Below, piece after piece: positions 17,833-26,764 of a stretch of DNA of 64,000 nt. A program made the position numbers and the translations under genes. Location of the stretch: NCBI RefSeq assembly GCF_027944115.1, contig NZ_JAPJZI010000001.1:744001-808000 (forward strand). Reading direction: 5' to 3'. Source of the stretch: Hoeflea prorocentri (GTDB lineage Bacteria; Pseudomonadota; Alphaproteobacteria; Rhizobiales; Rhizobiaceae). Position 1 is the first letter of the stretch. The number at the start of each line of letters is the position of its first letter. Below the pieces are notes generated by a model. It did no database searches. It saw only the letters and a program-made list of their open reading frames with translations, and was not told the DNA's origin.

Positions 17833-18692
17833 GCCATCCGGTCCCAGTCTCCGTGGCGCATGTTGAGGCTGTAATCCCTGCCGTCCACGCCTTCAGGCGT
17901 CACCAGTTCGAAATGCGGCGAGCGGTCCATGAACTCATGCATATGGGTGACGACCTGATCCTTGTCGGCAAGAACAACCGCATAAACAGGCGGTTCAAAA
18001 TTGCCGGGAACGCTGGTTTCGGGCGCCTTGAGATCGAGCGCCAATTGGTGATTGAGGCCGCGGATGCTGGAGAAGGCGATGCCGCGCCAATTGCCGAAAA
18101 TCGGTCTATGTACATGGCCGAAGAAGATGTGGCGGATTTTCGTCACGTGGGGTTCGAGCACGTCAAAGAATGCTTCTGCATCCAGAAGATTGATAATATC
18201 CATGCCCTTGAGCCCGAGTTTCAGAGGGGGGTGGTGCATAAGGATAAGCACAGGCCCGTCTGCCGTCTCCAGCTGTTGTTTGAGCCAGCCGAGCCGTTTC
18301 GGGCAATATTCGCCGGCATCGGTCGGCGCCTCCTTCTTGGTGTCGAGAAACAGGCAACGTCCTGCCTCGGTTTCCATGACCGATTGAACAAATCCGTTTT
18401 CATCGGTTTCGACACCGGGAACCATCCTGATCATGGTCTCGCGGTGGTCGTGATTGCCCATCAGGACTTTCACCGGCATGTTGAGGCGTGCAATCGCATC
18501 CGTCAGCACACGATAGGTCGCCTCGTTGCCCCAATGCGCCTGATCGCCGGTGAAGACGACAAAATCCGCGTCATCATGCTCCCGGTTGATGCTGTCTATC
18601 GCCGCGTGCAGGCGGCTTTCCGGCGACACGCCATACAGGCGGCGGCCTCCGTCAATGAGATGGATATCCGTCAGTTGGATGAATTTCAGCAC
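17829..18692 (-). CDS. Metallophosphoesterase (CpdA-like cyclic nucleotide phosphodiesterase)
   Basis: This 287-residue cytoplasmic enzyme has all calcineurin-like phosphoesterase blocks. These are D-x-H in QLTDIHLID, GD in VVFTGDQAHWG, GNHD in LMGNHDHRE, the HH pair in LMHHPPLK, and G-H-x-H in FGHVHRP. The order and spacing match class III cyclic nucleotide phosphodiesterases such as CpdA, which hydrolyse 3',5'-cAMP, but paralogues use other phosphodiesters. It is the first gene of an operon with imelysin and DUF1513, coupled by a four-base overlap. A promoter is expected in the roughly 110 bases upstream. Confidence 0.87.
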   Translation of the reverse strand: MLKFIQLTDIHLIDGGRRLYGVSPESRLHAAIDSINREHDDADFVVFTGDQAHWGNEATYRVLTDAIARLNMPVKVLMGNHDHRETMIRMVPGVETDENGFVQSVMETEAGRCLFLDTKKEAPTDAGEYCPKRLGWLKQQLETADGPVLILMHHPPLKLGLKGMDIINLLDAEAFFDVLEPHVTKIRHIFFGHVHRPIFGNWRGIAFSSIRGLNHQLALDLKAPETSVPGNFEPPVYAVVLADKDQVVTHMHEFMDRSPHFELVTPEGVDGRDYSLNMRHGDWDRMA

Positions 18693-18805
18693 GTCGAACG
18701 ATCCCTTGCGGCAGGTTCTCAGATGAGGTCTTTCCTAACTGTGTAGACGGTTTTTCGCGTCTTTTCGATGTCGAAGCTTCACAATCGGAATATATGGCGG
18801 ATGTT

Positions 18806-19768
18806 TTAGCGTATTGCGCTCGCCGGCACGACTTCGCGGCCGGGTTCTTCCGGCTCATGATCGGCCATTTGTGCTGGAAAGCCCGGTGCGCGGACGCTTT
18901 GACCGGTGGCCTCCTCGAGGCGCCTGATGATGTTCGGTGACAACTCCCGCGGGCCGTACCGCTCTTCTCCATCCCTGAAAATGTCGATCAGCACCGGGTT
19001 GAGTTCCAGCGGCACACCGCAGCGCTCTGCGACCTGTTGAAAGAGCCCAATATCCTTTGAGACGAGATCCATGGTGAAATTGATGTCCCGAGAACCGTTG
19101 AGAATGACCTGACTTTCCGTCTCGTGTACAAAGGAATTGCCCGACGAGATGCGGATCGCTTCATAGGTCGTGTTGAGGTCCATACCGGCAGCTTTCGCCG
19201 TGACCAGCGCCTCGCACAGTGACAACAGGTTGGCGGTGGCGAGGTAATTGGTCACCACCTTCAGAACCGAGGCGGAGCCCAGCGGTCCGGTGTGAAGGAT
19301 CCGCCGGCCCGTGGCCCTGAGTACCGGAAGCATCTGCTCGAAGGTCGAGCGATCGCAGCCGGCAAAAATCGAGATATTGCCTGTCGCGGCGCGGTGGCAC
19401 CCGCCGGACACCGGACAATCGACCGGCAGGCCGCCGGCTGCCGAAACCAGGGCGCCGAGGCGGCGGACTTCCGCCTCATCAGTGGTTGACATTTCCGCCC
19501 AGACTTTCCCCGGCGCCATAGCATGAAGGATACCGTCATCGGTTTCCATAACGGCCGCCGATGCGGCGGGGCTCGGCAGGCAGGTGATGATGATGTCGCA
19601 GGTGCTGGTGATTTCGGCAGGGGAGTCGGCCCACTGGGCACCACCGTTCAAAAAGGGTTCGGCAAGATTGCGATCAAGGTCCCGAACCGTCAGATCGAAA
19701 CCGTTTCGCAGGAGGCTTCCGGCCAGTTTGCCGCCGACATTGCCAAGACCGATGAAGCCGATTTTCAT
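18806..19768 (-). CDS. NAD(P)-dependent beta-hydroxyacid dehydrogenase (3-HIBADH family)
   Basis: The start at 19768 gives 320 residues; the longer open frame has no support. The N-terminal Rossmann motif is GFIGLGNVGGKLA. The substrate loop reads VDCPVSGGCHRAATG (family form D-x-PVSGG-x2-A-x-x-G) and the catalytic Lys is in LKVVTNYLATAN. These are the signatures of 3-hydroxyisobutyrate and tartronate-semialdehyde reductases. The C-terminal helical domain ends in an acidic tail. It is the last gene of the operon with the two enolase-superfamily enzymes, fitting a role in reducing or oxidising a hydroxyacid produced from sugar-acid breakdown. Confidence 0.88.
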   Translation of the reverse strand: MKIGFIGLGNVGGKLAGSLLRNGFDLTVRDLDRNLAEPFLNGGAQWADSPAEITSTCDIIITCLPSPAASAAVMETDDGILHAMAPGKVWAEMSTTDEAEVRRLGALVSAAGGLPVDCPVSGGCHRAATGNISIFAGCDRSTFEQMLPVLRATGRRILHTGPLGSASVLKVVTNYLATANLLSLCEALVTAKAAGMDLNTTYEAIRISSGNSFVHETESQVILNGSRDINFTMDLVSKDIGLFQQVAERCGVPLELNPVLIDIFRDGEERYGPRELSPNIIRRLEEATGQSVRAPGFPAQMADHEPEEPGREVVPASAIR

Positions 19769-19791
19769 AGATGCCTCCCATAATTTGCCTT

Positions 19792-21000
19792 CTATCTGAG
19801 CGGTTCGGTTTCCATGGTGAGATGGAGTTCCGTTCCTTCGTAGGGATTCGCCCGTGCGACGTCCTCGTTCAGTTTGACACCCAGGCCGGGTGCATCGGGC
19901 ACGAGAACGCAGCCATCCTCCCAGCGGATCGGATTGACAAGGAGATCGGCGTGAAAACCGTCCCACTTCTGGATGCTTTCAAGGATCAGGAAATTCGGAA
20001 TGCAGGCCGAGAGCTGGATATTGGCCGCGCCGACGACCGGGCCGCAATAAAGATGCGGGGCAATCTGGGCGTAACGGGTTTCCGCCATGGCGGCGATTTT
20101 CTTGGCTTCCAGCAGGCCGCCGACGCGGCCGAGATTCATTTGCAGGATCGAAGCGGCGCCGGTATCGAGCACGCGTGCGAACTCGTATTTGGTGCAGAGA
20201 CGTTCGCCGGTCGAAATCGGGATCGATGTCGAACGTGCAACCTCCGCCATGCGTTCGGGCATTTCGGGGGTGACCGGCTCCTCGAACCAGAGCGGATCGT
20301 AGGGCTCCAGCCGGCGCGCCATACGTTTGGCGCCCGACACGGTGAACTGACCGTGCGTTCCGAAGAGCAGGTCGGCCCGGTTGCCGACTGCTTCCCGGAT
20401 GCGTTTGCAGAAGAGTTCGGAACGCTCCAGATCCTCAAGGCTCGGCTGATGGCCGCCATAGATGGTATAGGGGCCGGCCGGGTCGAATTTGACGGCGGTA
20501 AATCCCTCATTGGCGCAGGCGAGGGCCGCTTCTGCGGCCAGATCGGGATCGTTGTAAACGTTCGGTGTATTCGGGTCCGGATAGACGTGTTCGTCGCCGG
20601 GCGGGTAGAGATAGGTATATGTGCGGAGCCGCTCGTGAACACGCCCGCCCAACAGCTGATGCGCCGGCTGATCTGCCGCTTTACCGATAATGTCCCAGCA
20701 GGCCATTTCCAATCCGCTCAATACGCCCATCACGGTCACATCGGGTCGCAAGGTGAAGCCGCCGCCATAGGCCATGCGCCACAACCGCTCGATGTGGTGT
20801 GGATCGGCGCTGTCGAAAACGTGGGCGAACAGGTTTTCGGCCATTTGCGCGACGAGATGCGGGCTGAAGGTGGCGTTGTAAATTTCGCCAAGGCCGACAA
20901 TGCCACATGCGGTCTTGAGCTGGACGAAGATGAAATAGCGGCCACCGCGCGAGGGGGGTGGATTGGCGACAACAAAGGTCTCGATCGATTGCAGTTTCAT
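19792..21000 (-). CDS. Mandelate racemase/enolase superfamily protein (galactonate dehydratase-like)
   Basis: This 402-residue protein has a capping domain and a TIM barrel. The catalytic-lysine region is AVKFDPAG. Metal ligands expected at the third, fourth and fifth strands fall at LLFGTHGQF, WFEEPV and STGERL, and the C-terminal His is in QIAPHLYCG. Compared with galactonate dehydratase, the first ligand position (Asp in D-F-H-G) seems to be Gly here (F-G-T-H-G). This could alter metal binding. The glycosyl acid dehydratase group is the nearest match. It sits 13 bases after the other enolase-superfamily gene and 23 bases before the dehydrogenase gene. Confidence 0.83.
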   Translation of the reverse strand: MKLQSIETFVVANPPPSRGGRYFIFVQLKTACGIVGLGEIYNATFSPHLVAQMAENLFAHVFDSADPHHIERLWRMAYGGGFTLRPDVTVMGVLSGLEMACWDIIGKAADQPAHQLLGGRVHERLRTYTYLYPPGDEHVYPDPNTPNVYNDPDLAAEAALACANEGFTAVKFDPAGPYTIYGGHQPSLEDLERSELFCKRIREAVGNRADLLFGTHGQFTVSGAKRMARRLEPYDPLWFEEPVTPEMPERMAEVARSTSIPISTGERLCTKYEFARVLDTGAASILQMNLGRVGGLLEAKKIAAMAETRYAQIAPHLYCGPVVGAANIQLSACIPNFLILESIQKWDGFHADLLVNPIRWEDGCVLVPDAPGLGVKLNEDVARANPYEGTELHLTMETEPLR

Positions 21001-21013
21001 ATTGCATCAAACC

Positions 21014-22123
21014 TCAAGGGCTGCCGGCTTCGCTTGCCATATAATCGGCTTTGTCGAGCCAGGCCGGATTGATCTCGGCACCCCAGCCGGGCGTGTCGGT
21101 GACCAGGACATGGCCATTTTCAACGGTGAACGGCTCGTTGACAAAGAGATTCTGCTGCCAGGGATAATAGTCTGATCCTTCAATGGAAAATTCCAGATAG
21201 GGCCCGGCGTTGGGGATCGACCTCAGAAGGTGCATGGTGAAGAGCGTGACCATGGAGAGATTGGCCGAATGGGGCGTGCAGACGAGGCCCGCTGCCTTGG
21301 CCATTTCGGCAACGCGCAAAGCGCGTGCGAGCCCGCCGATATAGCAGATATCCGGCTGGACGACGTCGACGGCGCGCATGGCGATCATACGGCGCCAGAC
21401 AGCAAGATCGCAATCCTGCTCGCCGCCTGTGACGTCAAGATCGAGCGCGTCGGTGACCTTCTTCGTTTCATCGAGGTCCCAATAGGGGCATGGCTCTTCG
21501 AAATGACAGATGCCGTTATCCTCAAGCATGCGACCGATCTCGATGGCGTTTTTCGCCGAATATCCGCTGTTTGCGTCAACGAGGAGAGTTGCCGTGTCGC
21601 CAAGGCTTTTGCGCACGGCAGGTACGATGGCCTCAGTGCGTCCGGGCCACTCGTCTAGATCGTGCCCGCATTCGCTGGCCACCCGGAACTTGAAGGCGTC
21701 GAAACCATGCTGATCGCGAAGCCGGGTCAGGCGCGTGGCTTCTTCCTCGGGTCCAATGTCACGCCGCATGCTGGAGGCATAGGTGCGTAGCGGGCCCGGA
21801 CTGCCGCCAATCAGCTCGCAGACGGGTTTTTCCGCGAGCCTTCCGCGCAGGTCCCAAAGCGCGGTGTCGAGACCGGCGAGGGCCCGGCGCAGATAGGAGC
21901 CGGGAAATTTGTGCTCCTTTTCAACAATCAGATCAGCGAGCGCATCGATATCGTCTATCCCGGCTCCGAGCGCCCAGGGGGCGATCTGGCGATGAAAGAC
22001 CAGTGCGGTGATATCGGCATTGTAGGTGGAGACCTGGCCCCAGCCGAATGATCCGTCCTCGGCGGTGACACGAACGAAACCCACAAAGCTGTTGGAGAAG
22101 GTTTCAAGCTTGACGATCTTCAT
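21014..22123 (-). CDS. Mandelate racemase/muconate lactonizing enzyme family protein
   Basis: This 369-residue enolase-superfamily enzyme shows the expected acid-base lysine segment FKFRVA (K-x-R). Its metal ligands are in LLVDANSGYS, CHFEEPC and TGGEQDC, and the His-Asp dyad is in QPDICYIGG and CTPHSAN, so it should be catalytically competent. These residues place it in the mandelate racemase subgroup, whose members dehydrate or racemise hydroxyacids. It follows the GMC oxidoreductase with a four-base gap. Two distinct superfamily members in one operon suggest sequential or parallel use of stereoisomeric sugar acids. Confidence 0.86.
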   Translation of the reverse strand: MKIVKLETFSNSFVGFVRVTAEDGSFGWGQVSTYNADITALVFHRQIAPWALGAGIDDIDALADLIVEKEHKFPGSYLRRALAGLDTALWDLRGRLAEKPVCELIGGSPGPLRTYASSMRRDIGPEEEATRLTRLRDQHGFDAFKFRVASECGHDLDEWPGRTEAIVPAVRKSLGDTATLLVDANSGYSAKNAIEIGRMLEDNGICHFEEPCPYWDLDETKKVTDALDLDVTGGEQDCDLAVWRRMIAMRAVDVVQPDICYIGGLARALRVAEMAKAAGLVCTPHSANLSMVTLFTMHLLRSIPNAGPYLEFSIEGSDYYPWQQNLFVNEPFTVENGHVLVTDTPGWGAEINPAWLDKADYMASEAGSP

Positions 22124-22127
22124 GGTG

Positions 22128-23756
22128 TCAGCCCGCCGCCTTCAAATCTTCCAGGATCATGTCGGCGCCTTTCTGGGCGAGCATGATGGTCGGTGCATTC
22201 GTATTCCCGGATGTCAGGTTCGGAAAGGCCGATGCGTCAACGACGCGAAGGCCCTCGACCTCATGCACCCGAAGACGGGCATCCAGCACGGAGTTGCTCT
22301 TATTTGTGCCCATCCGGCAGGTGCTGGTCGGGTGATAGACCGTTGCCGCCCGTTGTTTGAAATCGTTGAGCGCCTCTTCGTCGCTGAGATTTCTAAGGTC
22401 CGGCTGGCGTGGTGATTTGATCAGCTTTACCATGGTTGGCGTCTCGATCAGCCGCTGCAACAGCCGTGCGCCGCGCATAATGGCGGCGCAATCCTCATTG
22501 GTCGTCAGCGAATTGGGTCTGATGCGCGGCGCGTCATCGGGATCGGACGAAGCGATGTCGATGCGGCCACGACTGGTTGGGCGGCAGGGCTGGTAGGACA
22601 ACAAAAAACCCGGTTCCGGATCGATCTGCGGTGCTGCGCCCGACCCTGTCGAATAGGTGGCCGGATTGCAGTAGATCTGCATATCGGGTTGCGGTGCATC
22701 CGGGGTCGAGCGGATGAAGCCGCCGCACTGGTTGATACCGAGGCTGAGAAGACCACGGCGGGTAAGGGCATATTGCAGGGCTGCCAATATTCTGCTGCGC
22801 CAGGGCTGCAACTGATTGTTCAGCGTCGGGACGGTTGCCTCGTAGTAATAGTTGACGGCGAGATGGTCCTGCAGCCCGCCGCCGACCTCAGGAAGGTGCC
22901 TGCGAACTGCTATGCCATAGCTTTGCAACACGTCCGCCGGCCCGATGCCGGAAAGTTGCAGGAGCTTGGGCGAGTTGACCGCACCGGCGCTGACAAGGAC
23001 CTCGCGTCTCGCAAGAGCCTGTCGCTTTTTGCCGCACAGGCGATAGGCAACACCGCTTACGCGCTGCCCATCAAAAATAAGATGGTCGACATGGGCGTTG
23101 GACACCAGCTTGATGTTTCCACGCCTCAGAGCCGGCCGTAGAAAGGCGTCAGCGGCAGAACAGCGCCAACCGGCGCGTGTTGTGTTGTGAAAGATGGTCA
23201 GGCCTTCCGGGGCTGTGCCATTGAGATCGTCCGTCGTCGGCCAGCCGGCTTCCTTTGCCGCCGTCAGAAACCGCCCGGTGACCGGGTGCGCCTGATCGGT
23301 TTCGTCCGTGACCCAGAGCGGTCCGTTACCGTGCGTGTCAAAACCATTGCCGCGTCGCCGCGCCTTCGTCTCGCTGCGTTCGAACACCGGTCTGACACTT
23401 TGCCAGTCCCAATCGTCTGCGCCGGCTTCGGCCCAGTCGTCAAAATCATGCGGCAGTCCGCGGCAGTAGACCATGGCATTGATCGAACTGGAGCCGCCGA
23501 TCACCTTGCCTCTCGGCCAATAGCCGGAACGGCCGCCAAGCTCCGGGTCGGGCTCGCCGGAGTAACACCAATTCACCTTCGGGTCCTTGAAAGTGAAGCC
23601 ATAGCCGATCGGGACGCGAATGCGCAGCTTCCGATCCGACCCGCCTGCCTCGATCACCAGGACTTTGAATCGGCTATCGCGGCTGAGGCGTTCGGCCAGG
23701 ACACAGCCCGCGGAGCCGGCACCTACTATGATAAAATCGAATTCGTTGCCGCTCAT
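22128..23756 (-). CDS. GMC family FAD oxidoreductase (choline dehydrogenase-like)
   Basis: The start at 23756 gives 542 residues. The N-terminal FAD motif is FIIVGAGSAGCVLAERLS, GMC signature 1 is around PRGKVIGGSSSINAMVY, and signature 2 lies at SAGAVNSPKLLQLSGIGP. The C-terminal active-site region carries YHPTSTCRMGT (catalytic His) and FPNLTSGNTNAPTIMLA. Enzymes of this group oxidise primary or secondary alcohols of choline, sugars or glycols. It heads the operon and is divergent from the LysR regulator gene across 110 bases. Oxidation of a sugar or polyol to a lactone before the downstream dehydratases is a reasonable inference. Confidence 0.9.
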   Translation of the reverse strand: MSGNEFDFIIVGAGSAGCVLAERLSRDSRFKVLVIEAGGSDRKLRIRVPIGYGFTFKDPKVNWCYSGEPDPELGGRSGYWPRGKVIGGSSSINAMVYCRGLPHDFDDWAEAGADDWDWQSVRPVFERSETKARRRGNGFDTHGNGPLWVTDETDQAHPVTGRFLTAAKEAGWPTTDDLNGTAPEGLTIFHNTTRAGWRCSAADAFLRPALRRGNIKLVSNAHVDHLIFDGQRVSGVAYRLCGKKRQALARREVLVSAGAVNSPKLLQLSGIGPADVLQSYGIAVRRHLPEVGGGLQDHLAVNYYYEATVPTLNNQLQPWRSRILAALQYALTRRGLLSLGINQCGGFIRSTPDAPQPDMQIYCNPATYSTGSGAAPQIDPEPGFLLSYQPCRPTSRGRIDIASSDPDDAPRIRPNSLTTNEDCAAIMRGARLLQRLIETPTMVKLIKSPRQPDLRNLSDEEALNDFKQRAATVYHPTSTCRMGTNKSNSVLDARLRVHEVEGLRVVDASAFPNLTSGNTNAPTIMLAQKGADMILEDLKAAG

Positions 23757-23866
23757 ATTACTCTTGCCTTGATTTTCCGGCAGTGTTGATGGTGATATGA
23801 CCTTAATCAAACGAAGCATTATCGGCCAAAGGCCCAAGATTTTTTGTTGATTGTGGAAGGTGTCCC
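23757..23866. promoter_or_regulatory. Divergent promoter region between GMC operon and LysR gene
   Basis: This 110-base region holds the promoters of the LysR gene and the divergent catabolic operon, the classical arrangement for LysR control. The stretch ATATGACCTTAATC and nearby AT-rich bases may include a T-N11-A site, but I cannot single one out. Confidence 0.45.
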
Positions 23867-24766
23867 ATGGGCTATCAGCTTCCCCCCGTCGCCTGGCTCC
23901 GGGCTTTTGAAGCCGCTGCACGGCATTCGAGCTTTGCCGCCGCCGCCAATGAACTCAATCTGACCTCTGCAGCGATCAGTCATCAGATCCGCTCGCTGGA
24001 AAAACGCCTGGGATTCGGCTTGTTCGAACGCTTGCCGCGCGGGGTGCGCCTGACCGATATGGGTGCGGCCTATGTGCCGGCTGTGCGCAGGGCTTTTGAG
24101 GATTTGTCGCTGGCGACGATGGGCATATTCGGTTCGCTTGGCGAGAAGACGCTGCGGATACGGGTGCCCATCTCCTATGCAACACTGGTCCTCGTGCCAA
24201 GGCTGCATGAGTTCCGGGCCGCCTATCCCGGCATTGAACTGCAGCTTTGCACCACCATTTGGGGCGATGGCCTCAACAGCGAATCGGTTGATATCGATAT
24301 CCGCTATGGCGACGGCAATTGGGGGGATCAGCGCATCAATGCCGGCCGGTTCGAGAAAATCAGCGATGAGCGGTCGATCGTCGTGTGCAGTCCCGATCAT
24401 GCAACGCAGCTTGGAGCCGGTGCGACCTTGTCGGATGTGTGCGAGGGCGCGATCATCAAGATCATGGGCTGCGAAGGCATGTGGAGCGATCTGAAGAAAC
24501 AGCACGGTGTCGAGGTTGACGAGCCGTCCACGGCGGTGAAATCCGATACATCGCTGGTGGCGCTGGAATATGCGGCAACCGGACTTGGGGCCGTTCTGGT
24601 GCTTGATGCGTTTGCCCGGCCCTACTTTGCGTCCGGACGCCTTGTTCAGCCGGTTGAGGCATCGCTCGGCGGCAATCAGGCCCATTATGTCCTGTGCCCG
24701 CCTGACAGCGAGCACGCGCCGGAAGTGCTTCTTTTTACCGAATGGCTGCTCGACAGCCTGCGCTGA
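23867..24766 (+). CDS. LysR-type transcriptional regulator (GcvA-like)
   Basis: This 299-residue regulator starts at an ATG after a GGAAGG site. The N-terminal winged helix reads WLRAFEAAARHSSFAAAANELNLT followed by SAAISHQIRSLEKRLG, a typical LysR recognition helix. The effector domain (about residues 90-299) contains VDIDIRYGDGNWG, the sequence pattern of the GcvA/AmpR subgroup. It diverges from the GMC and dehydratase operon and most likely activates that operon in response to its substrate or an intermediate. Its 135-base distance from the acyl-CoA dehydrogenase gene leaves open whether it also controls that gene. Confidence 0.92.
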   Translation: MGYQLPPVAWLRAFEAAARHSSFAAAANELNLTSAAISHQIRSLEKRLGFGLFERLPRGVRLTDMGAAYVPAVRRAFEDLSLATMGIFGSLGEKTLRIRVPISYATLVLVPRLHEFRAAYPGIELQLCTTIWGDGLNSESVDIDIRYGDGNWGDQRINAGRFEKISDERSIVVCSPDHATQLGAGATLSDVCEGAIIKIMGCEGMWSDLKKQHGVEVDEPSTAVKSDTSLVALEYAATGLGAVLVLDAFARPYFASGRLVQPVEASLGGNQAHYVLCPPDSEHAPEVLLFTEWLLDSLR

Positions 24767-24901
24767 AAGCGGACGTGGACAATATTCGCTTGCCTCTTGT
24801 TTTCCTTTGCCACTCTTGCGGGTCGCCGGTAGAATGGTCAAGGATGAACAATGTCGCCGGGCCATTGGCGCGGCTGAATTCCCGACATTGCGGAGGAAGC
24901 T

Positions 24902-26689
24902 ATGCCGAATATTCTGCGGCGCGAAGACGTGGCGTTCTGGCTTTATGATTTTCTGGATCTCGAGGCGCTTAGCCAGCTGCCGCATTTCGCCGATGCCGAC
25001 CGCAGCGTCTATGATGCCATTCTCGACAGCGTCGAGAAGATTGCCGAAGAACGCTATCAGCCGCATGCGCAAAAGCTCGATGCCAACGAGCCGGAGTTCC
25101 GTGACGGTTCGGTGCACATTATCCCCGAGGTTAAAGAAGCGCTGGATGCCTTCTGCGAGGCCGGGCTGATGGGGGCGAGTTTCGATGCGGATGATGGCGG
25201 CCTGCAACTGCCCTATCTGCTGCAGACGGCGATTTCGGCCTGGTTCTCGGCGGCAAATTGGGGCACCAGCGGCTATACAGGTCTGACGGTCGCGGCCGGA
25301 AATCTGCTTGCTGAACATGGGAGCGAAGAGCAGAAGAACCGTTTCCTGCGCCCCATGATCGAGGGCCGCTATTTCGGCACCATGGCGCTCTCCGAACCAC
25401 ATGCCGGATCGTCCGTCGGCGATATCCGTACCCGCGCCGAGCCGCAGGAGGACGGGACTTACCGTCTGTTTGGCAACAAGATGTGGATTTCCGGCGCCGA
25501 CCACGAGATGTCGGACAATATCGTCAATCTTGTGCTGGCGAAAATCCCTGGCGGGCCGGCCGGCGTCAAGGGCATTTCGCTCTTTATCGTGCCACGCTAT
25601 CTCATAAATGATGACGGCTCGCGCGGCGCGCGCAACGATGTGCGCCTTGCCGGTCTCAACCACAAGATGGGCTGCCGCGGTACGGTCAACTGCGTTCTCA
25701 ATTTCGGCGATAAGGACGGGGCTGTCGGTTATCTCGTCGGCGAGCGGCATCACGGTCTTCAATATATGTTCTCGATGATGAACGAGATGCGGATCGGCGT
25801 GGGCCTGAGCGCCGCGGCGCTGGCTGAAACCGGCTATCTGCATGCGCTTGACTATGCCCGCGACCGGACCCAGGGGCGCAAACTGACCGACCGGGACCCG
25901 TCGACGCCCATGGTGCCGATCATCGAACATGCGGACGTAAAACGCATGCTCCTCCAGCAGAAGGCCTATGCGGAGGGGGCGTTGGGGCTTTGCTTTTATG
26001 CCGCGCGGCTCGCTGATGAGCTGCGGGCAGGGGATCAGGCCATGCAGGAGAAGGCCGGCCTGCTCCTGGATATCCTGACGCCCATCGTCAAATCCTGGCC
26101 CTCCGAGTTCGGGCTGCGGGCCAACGAGATTGCCATCCAGGTGTTCGGCGGCGCCGGCTATACGCGCGACTATCCGGTCGAGCGCTTCTATCGGGATAAC
26201 CGGCTCAACCACATCCATGAGGGAACGCGCGGCATTCAGGGTCTCGATCTTCTCGGACGCAAGGTGCCGATGCGGGGCGGCGCGTCTTTCAAGACGCTTG
26301 TTGGGGAGATCAAGGGGACGGTGAAGGAAGCCTCCGGTATGGCGGATTTTGCCGATCTCGCCGAGGCATTGGAGCGTGCCGTCGATCTTGCCGCTGCGAC
26401 GACCGCGACCATGGCCGGCAAGGCCGAACAGCTCGGGCAGGAAGCCTATCTGGCCAATGCCACCATTTATCTTGACATGCTCGGCCACGTGGTCGTCGCC
26501 TGGGTCTGGCTACGCCAGGCGCTGGCCGCCGATGGCGCCCGGGCGGACGGGGCGGATGCGCTTTGCGACGGCAAGATTGCGGCCTGCCGCTATTTCTTCC
26601 GCTACGAGCTGCCCACCATGGAGAGCCAATGCGCCCTGTTGGCGCGCCTCGACAAAACCTGCCTGGAAACACCGGCGGAGGTTTTCTGA
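24902..26689 (+). CDS. Acyl-CoA dehydrogenase, long form (DmdC/FadE5-like)
   Basis: This 595-residue flavoprotein is about 200 residues longer than ordinary acyl-CoA dehydrogenases. It matches the long group with an extra C-terminal domain (DmdC and similar). The FAD and substrate motifs are MALSEPHAGSSVGDI and MWISGADHEMS, followed by MNEMRIGVGLSAAA, IQVFGGAGYTRDYPVE and the catalytic Glu in NHIHEGTRGIQ. The start ATG has a strong GGAGGAAGC site. It is monocistronic between the LysR gene and the polysaccharide locus. DmdC acts on methylmercaptopropionyl-CoA, but no other dmd genes are visible, so a general acyl-CoA role is equally possible. Confidence 0.88.
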   Translation: MPNILRREDVAFWLYDFLDLEALSQLPHFADADRSVYDAILDSVEKIAEERYQPHAQKLDANEPEFRDGSVHIIPEVKEALDAFCEAGLMGASFDADDGGLQLPYLLQTAISAWFSAANWGTSGYTGLTVAAGNLLAEHGSEEQKNRFLRPMIEGRYFGTMALSEPHAGSSVGDIRTRAEPQEDGTYRLFGNKMWISGADHEMSDNIVNLVLAKIPGGPAGVKGISLFIVPRYLINDDGSRGARNDVRLAGLNHKMGCRGTVNCVLNFGDKDGAVGYLVGERHHGLQYMFSMMNEMRIGVGLSAAALAETGYLHALDYARDRTQGRKLTDRDPSTPMVPIIEHADVKRMLLQQKAYAEGALGLCFYAARLADELRAGDQAMQEKAGLLLDILTPIVKSWPSEFGLRANEIAIQVFGGAGYTRDYPVERFYRDNRLNHIHEGTRGIQGLDLLGRKVPMRGGASFKTLVGEIKGTVKEASGMADFADLAEALERAVDLAAATTATMAGKAEQLGQEAYLANATIYLDMLGHVVVAWVWLRQALAADGARADGADALCDGKIAACRYFFRYELPTMESQCALLARLDKTCLETPAEVF

Positions 26690-26764
26690 TCCGCTTGCAT
26701 TTTGCCGGACTTGCTCTAAGCCTTCGGAGAGTCGCCAGCACGAGGCCGCGGGAGAAGAAAGCTT

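Noticed and set aside
19771-21072. A 433-codon plus-strand frame over the galactonate dehydratase-like gene
   Set aside because: The minus-strand gene has catalytic motifs; the plus-strand product has none.
23819-26488. An 889-codon frame antisense to the LysR and acyl-CoA dehydrogenase genes
   Set aside because: It covers two clearly real genes on the other strand, has no recognisable domain and is the kind of long antisense frame that GC-rich codon use creates.
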